This document shows positions 10,301 through 22,300 of a stretch of DNA of 64,000 nucleotides, piece after piece. Source of the DNA: Castor canadensis. Taxonomy: Eukaryota > Chordata > Mammalia > Rodentia > Castoridae. Each line of letters starts with the position of its first letter. Position 1 is the stretch's first letter. The DNA lies in assembly GCF_047511655.1 (NCBI RefSeq), contig NC_133392.1:25992001-26056000 (forward strand), written 5' to 3'. The translations under genes and the position numbers were made by a program. The notes beneath the pieces were generated by a model. It did no database searches. It was given only the letters and a program-made list of their open reading frames with translations, and was not told the DNA's origin.

Positions 10301-13300
10301 GACTTTCCATTATAAATCAAGATTTCCAATTGACAAGAGAAGAGGTAGACCTAGTGGTGTCAATACATGTTTAGACTCAAAATGTTCTTTGTTTGTTTGC
10401 TTATACTTAAAATGATACTTAGCCGAGCACCAGTGGCTCACACCTGTAATCCTAGCTGCTCAGGAGGCAGAGATCAGGAGGATCGAGGTTCGAAGTCATC
10501 CCCAGACAAATAGTCTGTGAGACCGTATCTCGAAAAACAGGGTTGGTGGAGTGGCTTAAAGTGAAGGCCCTGAGTTCAAGCCCCAGTACCGCAAAAATAA
10601 ATAAATAAAATGATAGTTAAAAGATAAAATTTTAAACTAGAGAAAATTTTAATGAAGTACATAAAAGTCAAGAGAAACAGAATAAGGCTGGAAGAGTGGC
10701 TGCCTAGCAAGCATGAGACCCTGAGTTCAAACCTAGTACCGCAAAAAAAAAAAAAGAGAGAAATAAAATCTGGAAAAATCAGTATCAGTGTTTGGGTGAA
10801 CATCCTCCCTGATGCTCCTCACATGTTGCTAATATTGAAAAAATATGGAAAGCTTTATTTCCTTATTAGTATTAATGCACATATTTTTATCTTTTTTTAA
10901 AAATTAGACTTACAGTCAGTGTATACACTGAATGTGGGGTTCCTTCCCCATACTCCAAAAGATACTGCTATTAGTACTTCATGTCTTAAAGTCATTTCTG
11001 TCAAAATATTGCTGCCTAATGCTTTACATAAATTGGATTTTATGTAAGATTTATAGGATAAATAAGATTTCTGTTTTACAGTGAGGCATATATATCAACA
11101 GAGGTGAACATAGGTCTTCATTGTGACTTTTTATTATCATACACTATATTGTAATTTATTTAACCAGGTGCATATTTAGATTTCAGTATTATAAATAATA
11201 TTTTGGTGAAGAGCCTTATACAAGATACATACATCTCTGCAATTGTTATTTTTCTCATCTAATTTGTTGGAAGTAATTGCCATGTCAAAGAATATATACA
11301 TTTCAAATTTTGATACATGTTTATAAGTTTGCATCTAAGAAATTTGATACTAATGAATGTTCTCACTAACAGAATATGAAGATATCAGTATTTTTAATAT
11401 TCATGAATGTGGTAATTGAGAAATCATTTACACCTGACTTTTTTTTTTAGCACATTGGCCATTTTTATTTTTTCCATGAATTGAGGCATTTTATTTATTT
11501 ATTTTTTTTTTACTTTTTCTCTTGTAGTCTCGGTCTTTTTCTTATAAATTTATAAAGAGGCAGCTCTTTATATATTAAAGTACTAGCTCTGAAAATTGAA
11601 AAATTGTTACTCATTATTAGTTTTTGGTCAGCAAACATCAGACTTTAAAAAAAAAAATTGAGTCCCGATTTTCAGGTTCTGCTTAAAGAAGTCACCCCAT
11701 CAACTATAAGCCCGAGGTTCAAAATATTCACCCAGACCCTCTCCCTATGAAATCCATCTAAAATTTATTTTACTATAAGAAGTATTTTTAACCTTCTTCA
11801 ATAGAGATTTAAGCCAATAATAAAATATTTTGCCTTATATTTCTTCTATATTACTTATGCTTTTACCACAGTCTACTTGATTTTTTTTTTTTTTTAAATT
11901 ATTAGGCCTACTGACCCCATGCTTAGCAGCCTCTGTTCTGAGCTTGTCAGAATTAGGCAAAGAGAAAATGCCTATCCTCCCATAGCAAATCTCCAAATGC
12001 CTCCACGGTTATAAATCTAGATGCCATGGGAATTGTTCATTTGGTTTTTTGTTTTGTTTTGTTTTGTTTTTTTGCTTTAGGAATAAAGTAAGCCAGACCA
12101 ATATTATTTTGTGATCAGGATATAATTATTTCCTATTGTGAAAATAAAACTGTATCCTTCGGTGATATGCTTGGCTTTCCGTACATCCCCTGCAGGGGTA
12201 AGGACTGGGCAGAAGCCCTTTTACAAACATAAGCCCAAATAACATGAAACACTTTACCCTAGGAAGTGAACTAGTGAAAGAGAAGTGGTAGCAGAAGGCT
12301 GAGCCCTGGGTGACCACAGACCACGTGATACTATCTTGTTTCAGGGTGAGAGAGAAGGCTGGATTTAGTTGTGGGCACTCACTGAGATTTTTGCACATAA
12401 CTTCCTGAGCATAACATTCTTACCAGATAGGTACAGAGGAGAGTCATTAGTACCCTTGAGGTAGGGAAAGGGAAACGCTGGGTACGTCCCACTGGGCTCA
12501 AGTGATACACTGACAAGTGCAGGCAAACTGTTCATACTGGTGTATGGTGAGAGATTGTTTCTAAAGATGAAGGTAGAGTTTGATAAGGGATTTGCCCTTA
12601 TCCAATTTGCCCTTTTCACTTTCCTATTGAAAAACGCCATTTTCATTATGACTGAATGGAATGATGACATGGGAATTCACTGCTACACTTTTCTTGCAGT
12701 GGATGACAGCACTGGAGTTATAAACTGCATCTGCTGGAAAAATCTGAGCAATTCCGAGTCTTCAGCAGGTAATCTTACTTGCCACTTTCCTTTGCTTTTC
12801 ATCTAACCAATGGACTTTTACTCAAGGCTGTTTTCATAGTCTTCCCCTTGTGAATTATGGGCTTGAAGTGCTGTACCCAAAGCTTTAGCTGCTGTGAAAA
12901 CTGGCACCCTGGGGTGGAGGCTGCCTCTCTTTCTCCCATCTCTTTGGTGCTTACTTCCTCCTAAGCTATTGGGAATGTGAAAAGATCCCTAGGACTTTCA
13001 GCAGTTCATTTTTACCTTCCCAGTTATTTGGTAAGTCAGGATGTTTTAGGGGATTTATCTTTCAGAATCCATCTTGTTACATTAGTTAAGTTACACACTG
13101 GAGCCTTGTTCCAGCAGTTTGGCTCATCCTTTAAATGAAAGCTGGGCCTCCTCCAGACCAGCCGTCAGCCTGATCATTTCAGTGGTGCTGTAGCATTATT
13201 ATCACCTATAATGTCTGCATAATGCCAGTGAAGTTTATAAATACTTTTCAACTTAGACCCAGGTAGCAGTGGGCCTGGGGATAGGAGAATGGATGGAGCA

Positions 13301-16300
13301 GCCTTTTAGAAAGTGATTCTTGAGTATTTTAGGAAGAGCCCCAGTAAGCCAAGCAGCATGGATACCACTGTGTCTAGTTTTGTAGGTATTGGTTACTGCA
13401 TGTGTAGTCCTTAGGCTCCCTATGCTGCTGTTTCCCTCAGTCTAGCAAATGTGGTAAAATTAATGCCTCTGTTGCCAAAAAAGCAGAAAATTTAATTAAG
13501 AGACCAAAAGAGAAAGATCTAACCCATTATAGAAATAATATAGAAGACAAACTGGAAATTATACAACAGTGGGGAAAAAATCAATATTTAACAAGTGTTG
13601 TTTCATGTACATATCAGATTTTAAAAGAGTTCATTGTAATAATGTCTTGATGATTACATAAAGCGACCCTCAGAAGAGAGAGTTATGTATTTATCCTAAC
13701 ACGCATATTAAGCTCTCATAAGTCCCTAACTGGTCAAGCACTGAAAACTGTCATCAGTGACAAGAAGGAAAAACTAAAAAAAAAAAGGTTTTTTCAAACT
13801 TTGTGCAATAGAATGAGGTTAAATAAACATAAAAAAGAAAGCAGTGGAGTGAGGAGAGTGTGTACGATAAAGGGGCCCTGAAATTGGAAGAGAAAAGGGC
13901 TTGTCCACAAAGAAGCACAAACAGTGAATCACCTTATATAAAAACATCACCTCTTGCAATTTAAAAGCAAAGTGAAGCTTTATGAAATCACAGTGTATTT
14001 ATTATAGCTTTAAAGGTCTAAGAGACTGAAGCTGGGGTGGGAGCCAGGAGGTGAGCACACATGCATTGTTGGTGACATCACGTAAAAACAGAATGGCTTA
14101 ATTATTTTTCTGGTAAACATTCTAACAGTATGAAATGCACTGTAAATTCCATGCATGACCCAAAAAGAATCAATTTTGTGTAGCGAGCTTAATCATTATC
14201 AGCAGAGTGTATATTTATCATTTCCCTTAGGTCTGACATTGTGTTATACTCCCAGTGTAAGGGTTAAATTCAGTCATGCCCAACTCCATGAGATAGATAG
14301 ACTCTGCCATTGTCTCTGTTTTATAATTAAGGAAACTGGAACTTAAGAGTAGAAAAGAAATAGACACAGTGAGGTTAAGCAACCTGTCCAAAGTCACACA
14401 GATAATGAGAGGTAAACTGAGATTCAAGTCAAGTCTTTCTGACTCCAGGAGCCAAATACTACCCTCTGAACTGTACGGCCCCATGAAGTGGTAAAAATCA
14501 AAATTAAAATTTATTAAAGTGGAGGAAGTAGTTAGCAAGACTAGCTAACTAAACTGACATGTGAGCAAGACAGAATGCTATATTATATAAAATACTGAGT
14601 TGTTCCCAGCACTAGGGAAGCTAAGGCAGAGGAATGAGAGTTCGAGCCCAGCCCATACTATGCAGTGAGACGGTCTCAAAAAGCAAAACAACAACCAAGA
14701 AATGCTGACTTGCTAGATTCTGTGGATGCATATGAGTATTTGGAATTATGCTAGGCAGAAAAAGAGAATGCAAAGTCTTTTATTCCAACCAGCTCTAACT
14801 GTGGAGAATGTAAGCATCCTCAGGGCCGCTGGCTGGCAGAGAATGGAAGACAAGCAGAAAGCTGTGCAGTTGAGAGACTGTAGGAGATCACGCCACAGCT
14901 TTGAACTAACTAGCTATTTTACTTGGGGCAACTTGCTTGTGACTCAGTGTCTTATCTCTGAAATGGGCCTAATAATAGATGGAAGTGATTATAAAGCTTA
15001 GATGCACTAATATATTATAAAGTCCTTAGAACAGCATCTATATACCCAAACATTCATGGCTATTCTTACTTAACTTTTATTTTTTATAATTACTTAAATA
15101 GTTGTGTTTTGAGGTTTTGTGTGTGTGTGTGTGTGTGTGTTACCAGGGTTTGAATTCAGGACCTCTGGAATCATGCCCTGAGCCCTAACTTTATTCTTTT
15201 TTATTTAATACAATTTGGAAGTAAAATTCAGTGGTAGAGATTATGGAATATGCTTTTGCCTCTTTTTTACCATGAAGTTGGTTAAAGTTGAGTTGTAGTT
15301 TTAAGTGTGTAGAGGGAGGCGACAGAGAGAGAGAGAGAAAGAGAAAAGAGACATAAGAGAATGAAAGAGAGAGATATTAGCCTAGCTCCTGAGTAATGAG
15401 AGGCAAGAGATTAGGCTGTTGAGTGCCTAGATGGAACAAGTTTCTCTGCGTGCATGTTTCCTTCTTCCTTCCTTCCTTCCTTCCTCCTTCCTTCTTCCCC
15501 TCCTCCCTTCCTCCCTCCCTTCTTTCCTTTTGAGGCAAGGTCTCAATATTATGTAGCTCAGGCCCAGCCTCCTGAGTAGCTGGGATTACAGATATGCCCA
15601 TGCCAGCTCTGCATACACACTTTAAAGGGTTGTTTAGGACTCTTCCCCCAACCCTGCCTGAACACATTGTGTAGAATTCTGCTGAGAACCAGTTGTGCTG
15701 GGGGTGGGAAAGAAGGCACTGAAGCCGCCCTGAAACTCGCCCCCTTGGCTTCTGTCCAGCCCCCTTTCCCTTCACTTTATAATTGCAGCCTATGACTTTT
15801 TTTTTTTTTTTTTTTTCGGTAGAGGATTTCAAAAGGTTATGTGGATTTCCTGCAGTAGAGCAACCAATTGCAAGGAGAGCAAATGTATTGTGTCATTCTT
15901 ACCCTCAAATGGCCTCCCCACATGCTGGGGTGATTGTGTCACATCTCTCTCTCTTTCCTGCTGGCCCCAACAGCTACAGCTGCTCCAAGTGCAGCAAGAG
16001 AGCTGAGCGTGACCTCACAGTTTAAGAAGCTGCAAGAAACCATTGAGCAGAAAACTAAGATAGAAATTGGGGACATTATCCGAATCAGAGGCTATGTCCG
16101 CACGTACAGAGAAGAGCGAGAAATTCATGCCACCATTTATTGTAAGCACAAGAAGCTTCTGCCATATTGATTGCTATTCTGGGTTTGGGTTTAGTAAATG
16201 CTTGTTTAACTCAAAGTCAAACTTGCAAAAAGTTCAGATAAGGTTGAGCTCAATTAGGGAAATTATACTACTTTCTTTAGAAAAGCAGATTGTATTTCTT

Positions 16301-19300
16301 AATTTTGTTTTGAAGAAAGATAATTATAAGTACATTGGGAAAGAAAATGAATTATTGATTCTATATAGTTGGCAGGTGTATTTGGACAGAATAGTAATTG
16401 CCACAGTACTTTGAAACTCTTGTGAATCTATTACAGCAGTGTTCATACTCTTCAAAATGACAGAAATTTCTTGAACACCATTAAGTGCATTAAGGTTAAA
16501 TGGAAGGAGCTAATCAGAAACAGGACAGCCCCAGGTCATCTCCCCCTTTTCACTATGCTAGTTTAATTGGAAATCTCAAGGATAACCCCTGTTGTCACCC
16601 AAGAAGCAGATAAATGATATATGGATACATTTTCCTAGTCCCCATCCATGCCCTGGCCACACCTGTGATTCTGGGGGAATTGCCTTCCCTCTCTCTGGAT
16701 GATTGGAAACCATCGTGTGCATCTAGACTGCTTTCCTAGAGGTGATTTGGACATGGGAAAGAAATGCTCTCCGTGTAATTTCTGTGGCTTGCTAGATAAA
16801 GTGGATGATCCCGTGTGGAACACTCAAATTGCAAGGATGATTGAGCTGCCTGCTCTCTACAGGAGAGTTTATGACCAGCCCTTCTGCAGCCCAGCCCTAG
16901 AGAAGGAAGCAGCACTGAGGTAAGTTATGCTCAGAACTGCTGAAATGTGACAGCAGTAGTGAGGCCAAGCAATGGGAGACAGGTGCTGAGTTGGCCAGCG
17001 TTCAAATCCCCAAGCATCCACTTGAGCGGGCACAGACAGGTATAATGCTCTGCACCTCAGTTTCCTCGTCTGCAAAGTAAAGATGGTTCAGATGTTCTGA
17101 GGTTGTCGTGAGGGAAATACACGTATAATCAGAGCCACTGAAGAACTGGAGTGGGGAGCGCAGGAAAAATACTTGAAGAAATGTCTGAAAATTATTTTAA
17201 CTTGGATGACAGCTATAAACTCACAGCTCCGAGAAGCTCAACCCACCCCAAGGCAGTACAACTACACCAAGGTACATCATAACCCAAAACCTTCCACTCT
17301 CAGTCCCCACCCCAAAACAAATGAGACCATTGTTCTCAACCTCAATGCATATGACTCCTTAGTGTGAGGTGGGAGCAAAACACAACCCTGGAGGAGTAAG
17401 AATATCCAGGCATTTGGTAGAATGTGAGACAAGATACGGAGAGCCAGTATCAGGGGCTCCCTAGTGGTATTGGCTGGGAGGGTAGGATGGGGAGGGGAGA
17501 AAGGGATACTTTCCACTGTGTCTCCTTTATTTTTATTTTATTTTTGTTTTTACTGATCAAACCCAGGGCCTCACATATGCTAGCCAAATGCTCTACTCCT
17601 GAGCTACACCCCCAGCCCTCCCTTTAATTTTTTTGACATGTGAGTATATTACATATCCAAGAAATTGTATTTTTTAATAAATTTTTATTGTTTTATTATT
17701 CATATGTGCATGCAATGCTTGGGTCATTTCTCCCCCCTGCCCCCACCCCCTCCCTTACCACCCGCTCTGCCCCCTCCCTCCCCCCCCCATACCCGGCAGA
17801 AACTATTTTGCCCTTATCTCTAATTTTGTTGAAGAGAGAGTATAAGCAATAATAGGAAGGAACAAGGGTTTTTGCTGGTTGAGATAAGGATAGCTATACA
17901 GGGAGTTGACTCACATTAATTTCCTGTGCATGTGTGTTACCTTCTAGGTTAATTCTTTTTTGATCTAACCTTTTCTCTAGTTCCTGGTCCCCTTCTCCTG
18001 TTGGCCTCAGTTGCTTTTAAGGTATCTGCTTTAGTTTCTCTGCATTGAGGGCAACAAATGCTAGCTAACTTTTTAGGTGTCTTACCTATCCTTACCCCTC
18101 CCTTGTGTGCTCTCGCTTTTATCATGTGCTCAAAGTCCAATCCCCTTGTTGTGTTTGCCCTTGATCTAATGTCCACATCTGAGGGAGAACATACGATTTT
18201 TGGTCTTTTGGGCCAGGCTAACCTCACTCAGAGTGATGTTCTCCAATTCCATCCATTTACCAGCGAATGATAACAAGAAATTGTATTTTTAAAAGTACAA
18301 ACTATAGACCTATGTAAAATAGAAATTGGAAATTGTCCCCTCAGTACAGCCCCAGAGATTACCTGTGTTCCCAGGCTGCTGTGTTTCCCTTTAGAGTCCT
18401 TGCTTCTACACGTACTCAAGTGTGAATAGTTACTATAAATTTGGTAGGTTGTCCTTTGCTTTTTTTTTAGTGAGAATGGAGTTATACCTTCCATTCTATT
18501 CTGCAGCTTGGCTTTAGATTTCATGAATATCTCTGTTCGTTCTTACAGTTGTACCTCCCGATTTATACAACTACATGACTTCCTCTGTATGAATTGTCCT
18601 TTATGTAAAAATAAGCATCAATATAGTATTTCATTTTCTAGCTTTCTGTCTTATACACACCCAAAAGGAACAAAGGTGACAGTATTCTGAAGGGCTTTTA
18701 ATAACTTTTCCCCAGCAGCAATCCAGGCACTCTGGATCTCACAGGTCTCACGTGTTTGCTGAGTGAAAAAATCAAAGAATTCCTCATGGAAAAGAGAGTG
18801 CAAACCTTCTACCAGCAGGAGTTGGAAATTGTGGAGTCCTTGCTGTCTCTAGCCAATGAGCCTGTGATTCACAACACCTGCTCCAACCAAGTGAGTGCTT
18901 CATGCTCACGTGAGAATCTGAGTCCCCTGCTCCAGTCCACTGCTGAAGGGCTGAAGCGTATAGGTGACCATGACTGTGGCATTAAAACTCATATATGAAC
19001 AGAGGTCATGGTTCTAGTACATGTCATTTCTATTCTGGAAAGGTCACTGACCACTAAGAATTTGCAGTGAGGCTGGACCTGCCCTTTTCTCCTCCTTAAT
19101 CTCTTTGCAGTTAATCTTTGAGTCGAAAAATAATAATAGACTAAGGTCATAGCACCTAGTTGTTAGTACTCACTGAGATGAGTATTTAATCTTAGCAGAA
19201 GCCAAATGAGGGGGAAGGAGATGAGAGGAGGTAATTATTCTCCATCTGAGATGATTTATTGATCAACAGGATGATTCTTGAACTTGAACCAGGGTTTTTA

Positions 19301-22300
19301 ACAACTTGTTCTTCAGAATAAGGTTTTAGGAATTTAAATGTAGACCAAGTTGTATTCAGCCTGGTTAATCAGTAAGAATTTCAAGAACACTGAAGAAATT
19401 TCCTATTCCTCTTTGAAAAATTATCCCCATTTTTTTAACCTCTGGTGTTATAGATGAATTTGTTGCTTGGTATTTGTGTATTTATTGGAAATTAAGAGTT
19501 ATTGGAGACTTTGGTTTTAGGCTTTCCCTTTTATTACTGTTCTTAGGTTTGTTGCTGTTGTAACATGATCATTTAAATAAATGATTGCACCTTAAATGTC
19601 ATCTTTCACCCTATCTGCTCTGATTGCCACTTGTCCCTCACTATAATTAACCTGCTCCACTCATCTGTGATGTCACTGGCATTTATTTGTTTTCCTGCCT
19701 GTCCATGCACAAAAATTTAAGATCATGGAATATGGAGGCCTTGTCTATCTTCCTTGCCCTCTACGCAGGGAATGGAACAGGGCTGGATAAAGTAGGCTGT
19801 CAGCAATTATTTTTTAATTGAAGGAAGGAAAGATTTTTTAAAATTCAAATGGCCCCAAAAAATTATAGTTAAAAGTAGGGCTGGGCATGGTGGCACATGC
19901 CTGAAATCCCAGCACTCAGGAGGTTGAGGCAGGAGGACTCGGAGTTAGAGGGCAGCCTGGGATACACAGTGAGACCCTGTCTCACAAAGAAAAAAGATTT
20001 AGTTCCAATCCTTCCTAGCAACAATATATTCCGTGCATATATCAACTATAAGTAGTGTAGCCCCTTCTTCTTACCCAAACCATAGCAAGCTGTGGTATTA
20101 TTCAGAGACGTAGCTTTTCACTGAGCAGTGTGTCCTGCAGATCCTTCCCTGTGGTACAAATAGATTTCCCACGATGTACTAATCTTTCTTCCTTGCTCAT
20201 GTATTTAAACAGTCTCTCCATTCCTAGGCTGTTCAGATGTTTTTCAGTGTTCTCCCATTACCAACCAGGCTGCTGTGAACAACCTTACTAATAACCTAAA
20301 TTGTTCTGTGTGCTTCTGGTGGAACAGATACCAGATCGCTATCCTGACCTCCCAAGGCCTGACCCCTGCTCCTCAGTTTTGTTCACTCACCTACTTACCT
20401 CTTCCTGGTAGCAGGCTCATGTGCTTGAGACCCAGGACTTCATATAGGGAGATGAGGGATAGCGTTTCAGAAAACTCTCAGGTGAAGTGTGTCACAGTTG
20501 GGTGATTTGTGTTTTACCAGGTTGCTTCTAAGCAGTTGTGGCTTTCCAGCTGTCCACTTTCCATTGACCTTTTTCCCATTGAATCATTTAGAGGAGGCTC
20601 AAAGCCAGATTGACCTCCTAGGACTATGACTGTCAGCAGGTTTGCAAGGAAACAAATGCTTAGTGAAGCCCACATTCTGCACACAAGGCCTGCTCTCCTG
20701 TGATGGCTGTAATTAACTAGAGAGACTGAGAACTCTAGACTACAGGCTCCTCCAGTCAGAATTATCTGTGGAGAAGTTTGGGCATAATACCTTTTTGAAA
20801 AAGCTTAGAATGGAAATTTTTGTCTGTCCAGTGCTATAAAAGAAATGAATATGGTGCTTGTCTTTGGAAACAATTTTTCCGTCAATTATGAATTAATCAT
20901 CACATTACTTTTGTTGAAAGGTCAGTGTCATTCAATTAAATTCCATTGACTTGAACCTGGGGAGACTAAAGATGGTGCAACCTGAGAGCCTTTCACTTTC
21001 TGTGGTCATACAGACTAAAAAGTCACCATGCTGGTGTCCTAGTTCAGACACAGGAGAGCTATTGGAATGTTTTCCTTTTTTTTTTTGGTTTTTTTTTGGG
21101 GGGGGGGTTCCCCCATCATAGCCCTTCTTAGAAAATCAAGAAACATGATAAGCAGATCTTGCAAAACCATTGTTTCCTTGACAGCTGGATGAATGTGGAG
21201 TTTGTTTGGGAGTGAAGACTATATATATTTCAGGGAGCCACCCAGTTCCTGACCAGAGCCTCAGGCTCAGCTTGTTCAGCCTGTTGCTGCTTTAGTCTGC
21301 AAACAATTTTGGTTTCCTGAATCGCCTGAGTCTGTCATTGCTCTTTTGAAAACATCAAGCAACGCACAGATCTCAGTCTTAAACTTGATGCTAGCTTTTC
21401 ATAAGAGGTAGCCTGGAGGACTTGCCCTTGAGACTGATCTTGAAGCCAGGCTGGGAAGTATGTCCCGAGGTCAAATGAGGCAAAGGTTTCTAGAAAGGAA
21501 GTGTCACATGCTGTTTATATCTACCAAGAGCCATTTCTGTTGAGTCCCCCTTGTTCACAGCTGAAACTGCTTTTGCTCTCCCAGGCCTGTTCCTTGGTCT
21601 TCCTGAAGAAAGGAGCTAATGTGTAAGCAAAAGATTTCCCAACAGCTGGCGTAGCTTTCTGATTTAACACTCCATGTTATTGCATTAAACAAACAAATCA
21701 CAACTAAAGTATGGAACAGTTATAAAGTGTGACCCAACCAGAGCAAACTTCAGCCCTTCCTAAACACCATCCTGCTGGGCGGGATGGTACTTGCTTAGCA
21801 GATTAGGAGCCTGTTGGGTGAATTCATAAGCCAGTTGGTCTGGGAGTTGCTCCTAGGTGCTGGGAGATGGGACTGACTTCTTTTCTTTTTCTTTTTTTTC
21901 CGTTTCTTCTCCATACAGGTGGAGTTTAGGAACGACACCACTTCCAAGGCAATTCATAGTATATTTAAGAGTGCTATACACCTGCTGCAGGAAAAAGGAC
22001 TCGTTTTCCAGAAAGATGGTGGTTTTGATAACCTGTACTATGTAAGACACCCACAACTTAATTTTTTCCCCTCATGGCTTCAATATACGTTTATTACTTA
22101 TGAATAACTGCTTACTATCTAACAACATCATTAAGAATATACATAAAGTCAGAAGTGAGTCAGCCCTTATCTTTCTTCAGGGCACTTTTAGCCAGATATC
22201 CTTCTAAACATTTATCTGTACATTTACAAATACATACACAAAAACACTCCTGTGGATTTTTTTGTTTTACAAAAAAAAAAAAAATGTGACTATCTTCTAA

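Larger units (their letters stand above)
8264..12699 (+). other. STN1 intron 3
   Basis: A GT-AG intron of about 4.4 kb. It contains a probable MIR remnant near 9385-9490, a composite SINE and a small ID-like unit at 10421-10757, and old L1-derived AT-rich sequence at about 11110-11330. The parts 8270-9380, 9500-10420 and 11330-12690 have no gene I can support. Confidence 0.85.
12769..15979 (+). other. STN1 intron 4
   Basis: A GT-AG intron of about 3.2 kb. It holds a MIR at about 14280-14480, a B1-like fragment, TG, GA and CCTT simple repeats and a short antisense B1. The stretch 12800-14270 is unique DNA with no recognised element. Confidence 0.85.
16920..18718 (+). other. STN1 intron 6
   Basis: A GT-AG intron of 1.8 kb, largely made of repeats: a MIR-like piece, an antisense ID-like unit, a 5'-truncated L1 with target duplication, and old L1-like sequence at about 18340-18650. 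Confidence 0.85.

Noticed and set aside
9750-10415. 221-codon open frame on the + strand in STN1 intron 3
   Set aside because: It begins with a non-ATG codon, has no domain I recognise and no splice signals linking it to STN1. Its length is plausible by chance.
15377-15832. 151-codon minus-strand frame with Lys/Glu/Gly repeats
   Set aside because: It is the translation of the CCTT tract and an antisense B1; low complexity, not a gene.
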